Virus record (IMG/VR): IMGVR_UViG_3300004806_000031
Span: 1-53,531 of that record
DNA from: a virus
DNA length: 53,531 nucleotides
Reading direction: 5' to 3' (one strand)
Shown here: positions 37,770-47,130 of the stretch, in pieces
Position numbering within the stretch: position 1 is the stretch's first letter
Layout: the number at the start of each line of letters is the position of its first letter
Translations under genes and position numbers: made by a program
The notes under the pieces: generated by a model
The model's input: the letters and a program-made list of their open reading frames with translations, nothing else
What the model was told of the DNA's origin: nothing
Database searches by the model: none

Positions 37770-40064
37770 ATGGCACTGACGCCCGGTCTCGTTCCAAACC
37801 TTCGTCTTGATCAAGATGAGCCTGAAAACACTCTCGGCGAGGGTCAAGACACCATTGTCATTATGGACGCCGACGAGGGCGCGGATCTGCCGGAGTTGGA
37901 TGCCGATGGAAATGTGTTACGGATTGACCACGGGGACGGCTCTATTAGCGTTTCGCTTGACGGCAACCCTATACAATCTGGCAAGAAAAATAAAAACGAG
38001 GGCTGGTTTGCTAACTTGGCCGAAGATTTAAGCGAGACAGAACTGTCATCTATTGCAGAAAAGTTAATTAGAGGAATTGAGGAAGACATTGAATCCCGCA
38101 AAGATTGGATTGAGGACCGCGCGCAAGGTTTGCGCCTTCTTGGCCTTAAAATTGAACTTCCGGGTCTCCAAGGGACGGCGGACGGCGCACCACTTGAGGG
38201 AATGTCACGCATTCGGCACCCGCTCTTGCTTGAGGCAGTGCTACGATTCCAAGCGAACGCCCGGTCAGAACTATTGCCTACGGATGGACCCGTAAAGGTA
38301 AGGGTTGACGGCAACCAAGACTCGCCAGAAGTAGATCAAATGGCGGAGTATTTGGAGCGTGATTTTAATCACTACCTGACCGCGGTGGCCAAGGAATACT
38401 ACCCAGACACCGACAAAATGCTATTTATGCTTGGTTTTGGCGGCTCATCGTTCAAAAAAGTGTATTTTTGCCCACTACGCAACCGCCCGGTGTCTGAAAC
38501 GGTCGATGCGGACGATTTAATTGTCAATAATGAGGCCACAGACCTGTCAAATGCCCGCCGAGTGACCCACAAAATCTCAATGAGGCCGTCTGTCGTCAAA
38601 CGCATGCAGATTATTGGCGCTTACCGTGACGTTGACCTTGGCTCGGCCAAGGAAAAAGACCTAAATGCGGTCGAAAAAGAAAAAAATGCCATTGGCGGCG
38701 TCGAGGGAGACGTCCGCGACGTTGAAGATCGTGACCGCGAAATTTACGAATGCTACTGCGAACTGGATATTTTGGGATTTGAGCATAAAATTGACGGCGA
38801 GGAGACAGGTTTAGAAGTCCCCTACCGCGTAACCATCGACGCCTCGTCCAAAAAAGTGCTAAATATTGTCAGAAATTACAAAGAAGAAGAACAAGATTTG
38901 CCTGAGGCGCTTGTTCACTTTGTAAAATTTGATTTTGTGCCGGGATTGAAGTTTTACGGCATGGGATTGCTCCATATTTTGGGCAATACGACCAATGCAC
39001 TGACCGCGGCGTGGCGCGAATTGCTTGACGCTGGCATGTACGCCAATTTCCCCGGCTTTTTGTATGCCAAGGCGGCTGGGCGTCAGAATACTAACATATT
39101 CCGTGTGCCTCCGGGCGGCGGCGCTCAAGTGGACACGGCTGGCATGCCCATCCAACAGGCCGTTATGCCGTTGCCATACAAGGAGCCGTCCGCGGCATTG
39201 GGCGCGTTGGCGGAAAACATTAGCCAATACGGCCAGCGGGTCGGCGGCACGTCTGAATTGCAAGTGGGCGAGGGAAAGTCTGACGCGCCGGTCGGGACAA
39301 CTTTGGCCATTATTGAGCAAGCGCAAAAGGTTTTGAACAGCGTCCACAAGCGTCTGCATGCGGCTCAGGCGGACGAATTTCAATTGCTGGCGCAGTGTTT
39401 CCGTGACCACCCAGAATCATTCTGGCAACGCAACAAGCGGCCAGCAACGCAGTGGGATGAGAAAATATTCCTTGATGCGTTGGAAAATTATGAATTGGTT
39501 CCCCAAGCCGACCCAAATACGGCCAGCCACATTCAGCGGGTGATGAAAGTCACGGCCTTGATCCAGTTGGCGCAGCAAGCGCCTGATCTTTATAACCTTG
39601 ATGCTGTAAACCGCGAGGCATTGCTGACCCTTGGTTGGGCAAACCCGTCATCGTTGTTGCGTGACACCGTTAACCAGCCCGCCCCGCCTGACCCGCAAGC
39701 AATGGCCGCGCAAACTGCGGCGCAAGCGGCCATGATCACCGCACAGTCAAAGATGACTGAGGCTCAGGTCAAGGTTCAGGAGTTGCAAAACAAGACCGGG
39801 GGCGGCCAAGGCATGGCCCCAGAGGATCAGGTCAAGTTGGCCGAAATCCAGCAGAAGAACATCGACGCGCAATTGGATGCCACGAACCGCAAGCGCGACC
39901 GCGAGAGCCGTGAGCGGCTGGCTGCAATGAAGTTTGCGGAGGAAATGGCGGAGAATCCGTCTGGTTTGGCTATTGCTCGCCAATTGATTGACCCCGGCAT
40001 GTTACAGAGACTTGAAGGAAACGAACCAGAAATGTCTCCCACGCCCGGCGGCGTCATCCAGTAG
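37770..40064 (+). CDS. Portal protein
   Basis: Read from ATG 37770 (AGGA eight bases upstream); a TTG at 37731 right after the previous stop, with GAGG, would add 13 residues. The product of about 764 residues has an acidic start, a core with LEGMSRIRHPLLLEAVLRFQ, MLFMLGFGGSSFKKVYFCPL, VKFDFVPGLKFYGMGLLHIL and a long Gln/Ala-rich C-terminal coil (AQTAAQAAMITAQSKMTEAQ). These are features of podoviral portals of the P22-like or SU10-like type. It forms the dodecameric DNA channel at the packaging vertex. Confidence 0.9.
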   Translation: MALTPGLVPNLRLDQDEPENTLGEGQDTIVIMDADEGADLPELDADGNVLRIDHGDGSISVSLDGNPIQSGKKNKNEGWFANLAEDLSETELSSIAEKLIRGIEEDIESRKDWIEDRAQGLRLLGLKIELPGLQGTADGAPLEGMSRIRHPLLLEAVLRFQANARSELLPTDGPVKVRVDGNQDSPEVDQMAEYLERDFNHYLTAVAKEYYPDTDKMLFMLGFGGSSFKKVYFCPLRNRPVSETVDADDLIVNNEATDLSNARRVTHKISMRPSVVKRMQIIGAYRDVDLGSAKEKDLNAVEKEKNAIGGVEGDVRDVEDRDREIYECYCELDILGFEHKIDGEETGLEVPYRVTIDASSKKVLNIVRNYKEEEQDLPEALVHFVKFDFVPGLKFYGMGLLHILGNTTNALTAAWRELLDAGMYANFPGFLYAKAAGRQNTNIFRVPPGGGAQVDTAGMPIQQAVMPLPYKEPSAALGALAENISQYGQRVGGTSELQVGEGKSDAPVGTTLAIIEQAQKVLNSVHKRLHAAQADEFQLLAQCFRDHPESFWQRNKRPATQWDEKIFLDALENYELVPQADPNTASHIQRVMKVTALIQLAQQAPDLYNLDAVNREALLTLGWANPSSLLRDTVNQPAPPDPQAMAAQTAAQAAMITAQSKMTEAQVKVQELQNKTGGGQGMAPEDQVKLAEIQQKNIDAQLDATNRKRDRESRERLAAMKFAEEMAENPSGLAIARQLIDPGMLQRLEGNEPEMSPTPGGVIQ

Positions 40065-40071
40065 GTGAGTT

Positions 40072-41841
40072 ATGGCAAATAAACCCAAAACAATAGGCAA
40101 GAGGACTGGATACGCTACTCTTGGCGGGGTTCCTTTGTCAGAAGATGAAGCGTTGGAATTTAACCAAAATTTGGTTTCTGGTTACGACCCAATGGCTGAA
40201 GCCATTACCCATGCACTGCGTTCAGCCCGCAAGCACTTTGATGATGGCGGCGGCGCTGAGGGCGGCGGCGAAGGTGAGAGCGAAAGCAACCAAACCGACC
40301 GGTCAGAGGCTGCGGCTAATGCTGATATGGCGGCATCGCAATCTATTGCTAACGCAACAGAAAACAACTCCCGCGCTGACAGTTTAGCAGAATCACAGCA
40401 AGCCACAGCAGATCGGCAAGCAGAAGCATACAATCAAGATGTTGGCCGGTTCTCTTTTGGCAACAACATCAATACCGGAGCGGCTTCTGATTTTGGGCTA
40501 ACCAGCAACGCATCGCCTCAAACCATATCGGAATACACTGAACAAAGATTAAATACCCCCTATCAAGGGACGCTGCAAAACGCGGTCATGTTTCCCGGCG
40601 ATGCTTTTGGCATGTCCTACCCCGGTCTGGTGGGAAAGCAAAACACGGCGGCTGGCGCTGCTGGATTTTTGGGAAGCCTTATGGGGGAAAGCGGTAAAAC
40701 GTTGGACCCGTCAGCCATCAACGGCCCGTCTATTGGCATTGCGCAAGAAACAGGGCCACGGGCTGCGGCCCTCAAAGAGGCCCTTGGAATTGACCCAAGT
40801 TTGACGGGAAACGCGTTGCGCGATGCCTTGGCTGGTACGCAAATGGCCCAAATGGGTTTTGCCCTAAATGAGGTTAACGCCCCCGCGTATGGCCCAACTG
40901 CTCGCGCTATGGCAACTGGCACAAACCCTGCTGATGTGGCCGATATTGTTACGCAAAATTTTGAACGCCCATCATTGGAAAACCTGATTTCGTCCGCGCC
41001 AATGCGTGAGGCATACGCCCAAAGTATTATGTCGGGCAAACCATCCGCGGCCACAATGCAGCCGGGTGCTTATGATGTCGCGCCAGCAAGCGTTATGGCG
41101 GCCCTGCAAAGCGGGGTAAAAATGGCAGACACGCAAAGCCAAAATGCGCCGCGGCAAATTGCAAACGATGCGCAATTGGTTGGCGGGACAGCCAGTGATG
41201 CGGTCAATGACCCCGCAGTTACAGCCGCTATGAAAGCGGCGCAATCAGCGAACGCAACAACAGACCCATACGCGGCATTAATGAGTTTGCCCGGATATGG
41301 ATCGGAAGACCCCTCTCAAATTGCGGCATTTAATCGGGCCGCAGCCGCAGAACTTGGCCAATCTATTGGGCCGCAAAGTGCTATGGGAGTTCTCGCCGCC
41401 GGGCAACGGACGCCACAAACAAATACATTTATGGGCGGCCTGAGCGGCGCGTTGGAAAATTTATTTGCGCCAAAATTTGTTGGCGTGAACGATCCCAATT
41501 ACGCTAAAATGGCTTCGCAAAAGGACGTTGAATTTACGCCCGGCCCACAAAACGACCACACCCCAGTGTATGTGCCACCAATTGCCGGAACAACCGCAGC
41601 CGCGGTAACTCCAACAACATACCCAGCGTATGTCCCGCCAACTTACAATTACACTCAAAACCAGCCGTATAAGTCTTTGGGGGCGACGGCCTATAATTAT
41701 GGCGCAAATCCCCTAACTTACCAAAACGCTATAGATTGGAGCAGGATCCCCGGTTATGGGGCGGCATCCGGTGGGGCAATTAGCAATAACAATGCCTTAT
41801 CCAACGCTTTGCGTATGCTTCGGGGTGGGAACAAAGAATGA
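40072..41841 (+). CDS. Virion protein with phage tail lysozyme domain (589 aa)
   Basis: The 589-residue protein has a disordered acidic start (HFDDGGGAEGGGEGESESNQ) and at about residues 195-245 the motif AAGFLGSLMGESGKTLDPSA then INGPSIGIAQETGPRAAALK, which matches the phage tail lysozyme fold (catalytic Glu206 in M-G-E-S-G and S-I-G-I-A-Q). The rest is Ala/Pro rich and low complexity. Its place after the portal suggests a virion-borne muralytic protein that opens peptidoglycan at entry. Confidence 0.75.
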   Translation: MANKPKTIGKRTGYATLGGVPLSEDEALEFNQNLVSGYDPMAEAITHALRSARKHFDDGGGAEGGGEGESESNQTDRSEAAANADMAASQSIANATENNSRADSLAESQQATADRQAEAYNQDVGRFSFGNNINTGAASDFGLTSNASPQTISEYTEQRLNTPYQGTLQNAVMFPGDAFGMSYPGLVGKQNTAAGAAGFLGSLMGESGKTLDPSAINGPSIGIAQETGPRAAALKEALGIDPSLTGNALRDALAGTQMAQMGFALNEVNAPAYGPTARAMATGTNPADVADIVTQNFERPSLENLISSAPMREAYAQSIMSGKPSAATMQPGAYDVAPASVMAALQSGVKMADTQSQNAPRQIANDAQLVGGTASDAVNDPAVTAAMKAAQSANATTDPYAALMSLPGYGSEDPSQIAAFNRAAAAELGQSIGPQSAMGVLAAGQRTPQTNTFMGGLSGALENLFAPKFVGVNDPNYAKMASQKDVEFTPGPQNDHTPVYVPPIAGTTAAAVTPTTYPAYVPPTYNYTQNQPYKSLGATAYNYGANPLTYQNAIDWSRIPGYGAASGGAISNNNALSNALRMLRGGNKE

Positions 41842-41919
41842 ACAGATATTGTGCCGACGCAGAAATTAGGTTAATATTCACTTATTGTGACTGCGTTGCC
41901 GCAGCGATGGAGCAAGCCT

Positions 41920-43311
41920 ATGCATGAGTACCTTAAAGCGGCCCGCGACGGAGCGGCAAAGAAACTGAAAGCCATTGAATCTGGCGAGCCGCACACGAAA
42001 GTCGATTCGTCTTCGTGGTCCCCGCCCGAAGCAGAGGGTTCTCAAAAGCAAACGGGTATGCGCCCCGTCAGCCCACGCCAATACAAGTCTGGCGGCAAAG
42101 TGCATGGCACAATGGCCAAGAAGCGCGCAGACCGCAAGGCCCGCAAAGACGGCGGGAAGGCAATGCCACCAGTAGATCGCTTTATTAACCGCGACATGAA
42201 AAAGGCTAATGATCTTCGCGAGGGCGAAAAACACGTCGGCGGCATGAAGAAGGGTGGCCGGATCAAGCGCGAGCATCACGCTGATGGCGACGCTGTGGGT
42301 GATTTGATTCGTCAGGACCAAATTCAGCAAGGAATGAAGGGCCGCGGCCTCCCGATGCGCGCGCCGCTTCCGCCCCGTCGCCCGATGCCAGCGCCTCGGT
42401 ATATGCCAGACACCAATTTGACGACGCAGGGCGCAAAGCGTGGCGGCAAAATTGCTCACCCCGATGAGGCCGCTGACAAGGCGCTGATTAAGAAGATGGT
42501 TAAGCCAGAAGCCCGCACCGGCAAGAAAGACGGCGGCGGCGAAAAATGGATTCAGGGCGCAATCAAGCACCCCGGCTCTCTTCATAAGGCACTGCATGTC
42601 CCGGCTGGGGAAAAGATTCCCGCCAAGAAATTGGAAAAGGCCGCACACAGCGACAATCCAAAATTGGCTAAAAAGGCTAATTTGGCCAAAACGTTGAAGC
42701 GCATGCACCACGCTGATGGTGGCGCTACTGAAGCGCAACGCGTTGGTGCGAATTCTTCAAAGTTTTATAAAGAAGGTAATAAACCTGCTGTTCAATCAAC
42801 AAAATCATCAGATTTTGATGCAATGCGTAATGCTGACCGTAATTTAACCACTGCTTTAGAACAGCAAGGGTATAAAAAAGGTGGTCGTATTAAACACGCA
42901 TCTGGCGGTGAAACTGGCCGCGGCCTGTATGTCCGCAAGGGCTACCCGCACGAAGTTCCGGGCGCTGACGGTGGCCGCACGGCTAAGAAGCGCGGCGGAT
43001 CCATTGGCAAGGGCAAGACGAACGTGAACATTATGATTCACCCGCACAACCCTAATATGGCCATGAATCCTCCAATGCCAGCGGGCGCTAACATTCCTCC
43101 TCCGCCCCGCCCTGTTTCATTGCCTCCAATGGGCAGCGCGCCAATGGCCGCTCCAATGGCCGCACCGGCAATGCCCCCAATGGGCGCGGCTCGTCCGGGC
43201 ATGCCCCCAATGGGCCGCAAGGATGGCGGCAAGGTTGAGCATGTGATTGATCACGCGGCGGGCGGTGGATTAGGCCGCATGGAAAAGATTAAAGCATACG
43301 GCCTCAAATAA
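41920..43311 (+). CDS. Basic Lys-Gly-Gly-repeat virion protein (463 aa)
   Basis: Read from ATG 41920, seven bases after GGAG. The protein is highly basic with repeated (K/R)xGG(K/R) motifs (YKSGGKVHG, ARKDGGKAM, GMKKGGRIKREHHADG, GAKRGGKIAH, GYKKGGRIKHASGG). A folded part WIQGAIKHPGSLHKALHVPA then GEKIPAKKLEKAAHSDNPKL AKKANLAKTLK is known from many phage proteins. Residues about 375-450 are Pro/Met rich (PPMGSAPMAAPMAAPAMPPM). It may coat packaged DNA or bind the inner capsid (inference). Confidence 0.65.
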   Translation: MHEYLKAARDGAAKKLKAIESGEPHTKVDSSSWSPPEAEGSQKQTGMRPVSPRQYKSGGKVHGTMAKKRADRKARKDGGKAMPPVDRFINRDMKKANDLREGEKHVGGMKKGGRIKREHHADGDAVGDLIRQDQIQQGMKGRGLPMRAPLPPRRPMPAPRYMPDTNLTTQGAKRGGKIAHPDEAADKALIKKMVKPEARTGKKDGGGEKWIQGAIKHPGSLHKALHVPAGEKIPAKKLEKAAHSDNPKLAKKANLAKTLKRMHHADGGATEAQRVGANSSKFYKEGNKPAVQSTKSSDFDAMRNADRNLTTALEQQGYKKGGRIKHASGGETGRGLYVRKGYPHEVPGADGGRTAKKRGGSIGKGKTNVNIMIHPHNPNMAMNPPMPAGANIPPPPRPVSLPPMGSAPMAAPMAAPAMPPMGAARPGMPPMGRKDGGKVEHVIDHAAGGGLGRMEKIKAYGLK

Positions 43312-43328
43312 CCTGTTTAGGTTTTTGG
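43310..43328 (+). terminator. Palindrome AACCTGTTTAGGTT, copy 2 (weak terminator)
   Basis: The same 18 bases as at 18415-18433, AACCTGTTTAGGTTTTTG, lie at the end of the basic-protein gene. The 5-bp stem with TTTTT could act as a weak terminator. Confidence 0.5.
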
Positions 43329-43348
43329 CCCGTCTATAGGAATATTAG

Positions 43349-43376
43349 CCATGCGGCATTTAAGGTGGCCGCATGG
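43349..43376 (+). promoter_or_regulatory. Stem-loop hiding the start of 43373
   Basis: CCATGCGGC (43349-43357) pairs exactly with GCCGCATGG (43368-43376). The ATG at 43373 is inside the right arm and the ribosome site AAGG (43363-43366) is in the loop. This would restrict translation of the next gene until the stem is opened. Confidence 0.6.
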
Positions 43377-43582
43377 TTCAAACATATAGCACATATCTCG
43401 AATACGAAATCGGACGCCTTATCGACGAGGCGATTGCCGACGAGATTGCTATTCTTGCCAACGGCAACGTCGAAGACATCAAAGATTACAAACTTAGAGT
43501 TGGCATAATTCGTGGCTTGCAGAAGGCCAAAGACCTTATGCCCGAAGCAGACCGAAACCTTCAAACAGGCGAAAGAGGATAA
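43373..43582 (+). CDS. Small helical protein (69 aa)
   Basis: MVQTYSTYLEYEIGRLIDEA then IADEIAILANGNVEDIKDYK LRVGIIRGLQKAKDLMPEAD is two or three helices. Proteins with Y-x-Y-L-E-x-x-I-x-x-L ... D---YK---G-I-GL-x-A are common before phage capsid genes; function unknown. Translation start is in a hairpin arm. Confidence 0.65.
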   Translation: MVQTYSTYLEYEIGRLIDEAIADEIAILANGNVEDIKDYKLRVGIIRGLQKAKDLMPEADRNLQTGERG

Positions 43583-43584
43583 AC

Positions 43585-43977
43585 ATGCCGTATACGCGCA
43601 TGCACCATGACGTTGAACCCAAAGATGCCATTTTAAGTGAACTTGGCGACATTAGCGGCATTGAGATTTTCAATACGCATGTCCTTGTCGCGACATATGT
43701 TCGCCCCAACAAGACCAAGAGCGGCATTCACCTGACCGACAAGTATGTCGATGAGGACAAGTATCAAGGCAAAGTTGGCCTTGTAGTCAAGAAGGGGCCG
43801 CTGGCTTTCATTGACGAGGACCAAGACTGGTTCAGGGGTGTTGAAGTCAATTTGGGCGACTGGGTTGTTTACCGCCCGTCCGACGGCTGGTCGATGAATG
43901 TGCATGGCGTCCAGTGCCGTGTGTTGCGTGACATAGACATTCGCGGTCGCATTCCGGCCCCGGATGCGGTTTGGTAA
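43585..43977 (+). CDS. GroES-like co-chaperonin
   Basis: The 130-residue protein follows the Cpn10 layout: GIEIFNTHVLVATYVRPNKT then KSGIHLTDKYVDEDKYQGKV GLVVKKGPLAF (mobile loop and roof region), EVNLGDWVVYRPSDGW and CRVLRDIDIRGRI. As with T4 gp31, it may work with host GroEL to fold the capsid protein encoded downstream. Its position at the head of the capsid genes supports this. Confidence 0.78.
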   Translation: MPYTRMHHDVEPKDAILSELGDISGIEIFNTHVLVATYVRPNKTKSGIHLTDKYVDEDKYQGKVGLVVKKGPLAFIDEDQDWFRGVEVNLGDWVVYRPSDGWSMNVHGVQCRVLRDIDIRGRIPAPDAVW

Positions 43978-43991
43978 AGGAATTGTTTCAC

Positions 43992-44897
43992 ATGGAACAG
44001 GAAGAAAATCAGGTTCAAGACGACGTGACCATTTTGGATGATGCTCCAGATGAGGCCGTCAATGAGAACAAAACGGAAACAAAAGTTGCGGCAAATGATT
44101 CGCAATCGCCAGAAGACGGCATTGCGGAACTAAAAGAGCGCCTTGAAGAAGAGCGGCGCATGCGTCTGGAGGCAGAGCAGCGCGCGCATCAGGCCCAGCA
44201 GACAGCGACCAAGGCCACGGCTGAGGTTCAAGATAGCAATCTGCAACTGATTAACAGTGCAATTGATAAACTGAAACGCGAATCAGACTACTCAAAAACG
44301 CGTTACCGGGATGCATTGGCTTCGGGCGATTATGACACTGCCGCCCAAATCCAAGAGGCAATGTCGATCAATGCAGCCAAGATGTTGCAACTTCAAAACG
44401 GCAAGACGGCCCTTGAAGAGAAGTTAAAGAACCCGCCCCCGCCGCCTCCGCCAGTAAATGCTGACGTTGTTGAGCAGATTGCATCGCAATTGTCGCCACG
44501 CTCCGCGGCTTGGGTGAGGGCTAATCCTGACGTTGTGCGGGATAAAAGTCGGTATGACGACATGGTTCGGGCGCATAATCACGCCATTGGCGAGGGCCAC
44601 GTTCCTGACTCAGACGCGTATTTCCAACACATCGAAATGCGTTTGGGCAAGAGAAAGCCACAGCCGGTCGTTGATGACGGTGAGGACGTTGCTTTGTCAG
44701 CCGCCTCTGCGCCAACTCAAAAGAGAACTGCGCCAGCCGCCGCGCCAACCACACGCACTGCGTCTGGGACGGGCAATAAGCAAAACGTCGTCCGTTTAAC
44801 GTCAGAAATGCGTGAGATTGCATCTATGATGGGCATGTCGCCCGAAGATTACGCCAAAAACATGGTCGCCCTTCGCAAAGAAGGCAAACTTAACTAA
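43992..44897 (+). CDS. Probable capsid scaffolding protein
   Basis: Read from ATG 43992. The 301-residue protein has an acidic start, a long coiled coil (ELKERLEEERRMRLEAEQRA onward), a Pro run (PPPPPPPV), and a C-terminal segment TSEMREIASMMGMSPEDYAK then NMVALRKEGKLN. Acidic, helical proteins of this size between portal and capsid genes are typically scaffolds; the basic C-terminal end would touch the capsid protein. No protease domain is visible. Confidence 0.72.
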   Translation: MEQEENQVQDDVTILDDAPDEAVNENKTETKVAANDSQSPEDGIAELKERLEEERRMRLEAEQRAHQAQQTATKATAEVQDSNLQLINSAIDKLKRESDYSKTRYRDALASGDYDTAAQIQEAMSINAAKMLQLQNGKTALEEKLKNPPPPPPPVNADVVEQIASQLSPRSAAWVRANPDVVRDKSRYDDMVRAHNHAIGEGHVPDSDAYFQHIEMRLGKRKPQPVVDDGEDVALSAASAPTQKRTAPAAAPTTRTASGTGNKQNVVRLTSEMREIASMMGMSPEDYAKNMVALRKEGKLN

Positions 44898-44909
44898 TAG
44901 GAGTGCCAA

Positions 44910-45467
44910 ATGGCCAATACTGAATCCGGTTTGACTAAACTCACGCGCAAGGCGCCACAGGCCGCAATGCGCCCCGATGTCCGCAATGAAGTGCGGGAAA
45001 ATAACCCAGCGGACCGCGCTCGCCAACGGGCGGCGGAAATCCGCAAGCACCGCGCTGGCCTTGATTTGGACAGCACTGACCGCTTTGCTTTTGACACGTC
45101 AATCATTCCCGATGGCTGGTCATACGAGTGGAAACGCAAGTCTATCTACAATCAGGAAGATCCTGCGTATCAAATCCGCCTCGCTGACGGCGGCTGGACC
45201 CCCGTTCCGGCGTCGCGTCATCCCAATCTTATGCCGGTCGGCAACTACGCTACAATTGAGCGTGACGGCATGGTTTTGATGGAGCGTCCTAAGGAGTTGA
45301 CAGACGAAGCAAAAGATATAGAATTGCGTCGTGCTAGAAATCAGGTTCGCGCTAAAGAAGCGCAACTGAGCGCAACACCGGATGGAACATTGTCGCGTGA
45401 CGCTGATCCGCGCACCCGTCCATCGGTGAGAAAATCTTACGAGGCTATGCCCATTCCAAAGGAATAA
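44910..45467 (+). CDS. Conserved capsid-region protein (185 aa)
   Basis: MANTESGLTKLTRKAPQAAM has a disordered start, then a conserved core FDTSIIPDGWSYEWKRKSIY NQEDPAYQIRLADGGWTPVP and a helix LTDEAKDIELRRARNQVRAK. I recognise IIPDG-SYEWKRKS-Y-QEDP as a family found next to phage scaffold and capsid genes; probably a head-associated protein, exact role unknown. Confidence 0.72.
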   Translation: MANTESGLTKLTRKAPQAAMRPDVRNEVRENNPADRARQRAAEIRKHRAGLDLDSTDRFAFDTSIIPDGWSYEWKRKSIYNQEDPAYQIRLADGGWTPVPASRHPNLMPVGNYATIERDGMVLMERPKELTDEAKDIELRRARNQVRAKEAQLSATPDGTLSRDADPRTRPSVRKSYEAMPIPKE

Positions 45468-45501
45468 GGGCGGCCTCAAATCCGCCCCCGGGGAGGCGGG
45501 T
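45468..45501 (+). promoter_or_regulatory. GC-rich intercistronic hairpins
   Basis: GGGCGG (45468-45473) can pair with CCGCCC (45482-45487), or CCGCCCCC with GGAGGCGG. No T-run follows. It could modulate mRNA stability or read-through before the capsid genes; the rest of the gap to 45565 shows nothing else. Confidence 0.35.
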
Positions 45502-45564
45502 TAAAATTGTCGGGGTTGGCAGTGCCGGGCGCATAGCAACCTCATCACTCATGGAAAATCTGCT

Positions 45565-46188
45565 ATGGCTAATACGCAAGCGTATTATGGCTTCTTGCAG
45601 TATCAGGGTGGTGCTGGCGGCGCTCCAACGTTCGCCCAGTCTGCCCGTCGTATTGCAAGCACCAACAACACGGCTATTTACACTGGCGACCCGGTAATGC
45701 CGGTCGTTAGCACGGCCAATGGTTATATTACTCAGGCTTCCCCCGGCACGACGACCCTCGCGGGTATTTTTGTCGGTTGTAAGTATCTCTCGACCTCCCA
45801 GAAGCGTACCGTTTGGTCGTCTTACTGGCCCGGTTCGGATGCAACTGGCGACGTTGAAGCATACGTGATCGATGATCCGAATGCTCGTTTCGTTGTCCAG
45901 ACAAGCACGTCCGCGTTCCCGATGACGGGTACTGCCACCACGATGGGTTCTGGCGTTATTGGCCAGTATGCTCAATTCTCCATCGGAACGGGCAACACCT
46001 CAACGGGTCGTTCGGGTGCTTATCTTTCATCCGTCGGCACAACCGTCACCTTCCCATTCACCATTGTGGATTACGCTATTGGCTTCGGCAATGGCGGCGA
46101 TCCGACCACGCAATACTGCAACGTGATCGTTGGCTTCAACAACGAAATCTTCCGCAGTAACGGCGCTGGCCCGACCGGTATCTCGTAA
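45565..46188 (+). CDS. Probable capsid decoration protein (207 aa)
   Basis: MANTQAYYGFLQYQGGAGGA then YTGDPVMPVVSTANGYITQA and LAGIFVGCKYLSTSQKRTVW SSYWPGSDATGDVEAYVIDD PNARFVVQ is a beta-rich protein common just upstream of phage major capsid genes. GIF-GC-Y-----KR--WS-Y--G resembles head decoration or cement proteins. The name is inferred from fold character and position. Confidence 0.68.
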   Translation: MANTQAYYGFLQYQGGAGGAPTFAQSARRIASTNNTAIYTGDPVMPVVSTANGYITQASPGTTTLAGIFVGCKYLSTSQKRTVWSSYWPGSDATGDVEAYVIDDPNARFVVQTSTSAFPMTGTATTMGSGVIGQYAQFSIGTGNTSTGRSGAYLSSVGTTVTFPFTIVDYAIGFGNGGDPTTQYCNVIVGFNNEIFRSNGAGPTGIS

Positions 46189-46203
46189 GAGGAGTAAGGA
46201 ACT

Positions 46204-47118
46204 ATGGCTGTTAATCTTTCGCAGATCAAAGACCTTCTCCTCCCCGGTCTCCGTGGTGTTGAAGGCAAGTACGAGATGATTTCATCTCAGTACGACAAAA
46301 TCTTCACAAAGCATGATTCGAAGATGGCTCTCGAACGTACCGCAGAAATGCGCTACCTCGGCCTCGCGCAGTTGAAGACCGAAGGTGGTCAGACTGCATT
46401 CGATTCGGGCGCTGGTGAGCGTTTTGTGTACAACCAAGAGCATACTGAAATTGCTCTGGGTTACGCGATTACCCGTAAGGCTATCGACGATAACCTCTAC
46501 AAGACTCAGTTCATGCCGTCGAACCTTGGCTTGGTGGAATCATTCCAGCAGACCAAAGAAATCTATGGCGCGAATATCCTTAACACGGCCCAAACGTACA
46601 ATGCTTCGGTTGGCGGTGACGGCGTGGCACTCTGCTCCACGTCACATCCTATCGACGGCGGTACGGTCGCTAACACGCCATCAACGCAACTTGACCTCAA
46701 CGAAGCCTCGCTGCTCAACAGCATGATTGCTGTCCGCACGAACTTCCGCGATCAAGCCAACTTGAAAGTGTTCGCTCGCGCTCGCAAACTCATCGTTCCA
46801 CCTCAGTTGGAGCCAGTCGCGATCCGTCTCACGAAGACTGAATTGCGTCCGGGTACAGCAGACAACGATGTCAATGCGATCATGATGACGGCGGGTGGTC
46901 TTAGCGAAGGCTACATGGTCAACGACTTCTTGACCTCGGCTTACGCTTGGTTCTTGCTCACCAACATCGACGGCCTTGCTTACATGGAACGCATCAAGTT
47001 TGAGACCGACATGCAAGTCGATTTCGTGACTGATAACCTCCTTGTTAAGGGCTACGAGCGTTATTCGTTCGGCTATTACAACTGGCGCGCGATCTACGGC
47101 TCGTTCCCAACCTCGTAA
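46204..47118 (+). CDS. Major capsid protein (HK97-type)
   Basis: The 304-residue protein MAVNLSQIKDLLLPGLRGVE then GERFVYNQEHTEIALGYAIT RKAIDDNLYKTQFMPSNLGL and ARARKLIVPPQLEPVAIRLT, ending GLAYMERIKFETDMQVDFVT, fits the HK97 fold of small podoviral and Mu-like capsid proteins: long N-terminal helix, E-loop region, spine helix (LGLVESFQQTKEIYGANILN) and A-domain. Codon use is markedly more C-ending than in the accessory genes, as expected for a highly expressed gene. AGGAG precedes the start. Confidence 0.88.
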   Translation: MAVNLSQIKDLLLPGLRGVEGKYEMISSQYDKIFTKHDSKMALERTAEMRYLGLAQLKTEGGQTAFDSGAGERFVYNQEHTEIALGYAITRKAIDDNLYKTQFMPSNLGLVESFQQTKEIYGANILNTAQTYNASVGGDGVALCSTSHPIDGGTVANTPSTQLDLNEASLLNSMIAVRTNFRDQANLKVFARARKLIVPPQLEPVAIRLTKTELRPGTADNDVNAIMMTAGGLSEGYMVNDFLTSAYAWFLLTNIDGLAYMERIKFETDMQVDFVTDNLLVKGYERYSFGYYNWRAIYGSFPTS

Positions 47119-47130
47119 GGAGAAGGCACT

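Noticed and set aside
41878-42738. 286-residue open frame on the minus strand
   Set aside because: It lies wholly antisense to the basic Gly-Gly protein, whose biased codons keep the opposite frame open; no ribosome site, poor protein character.
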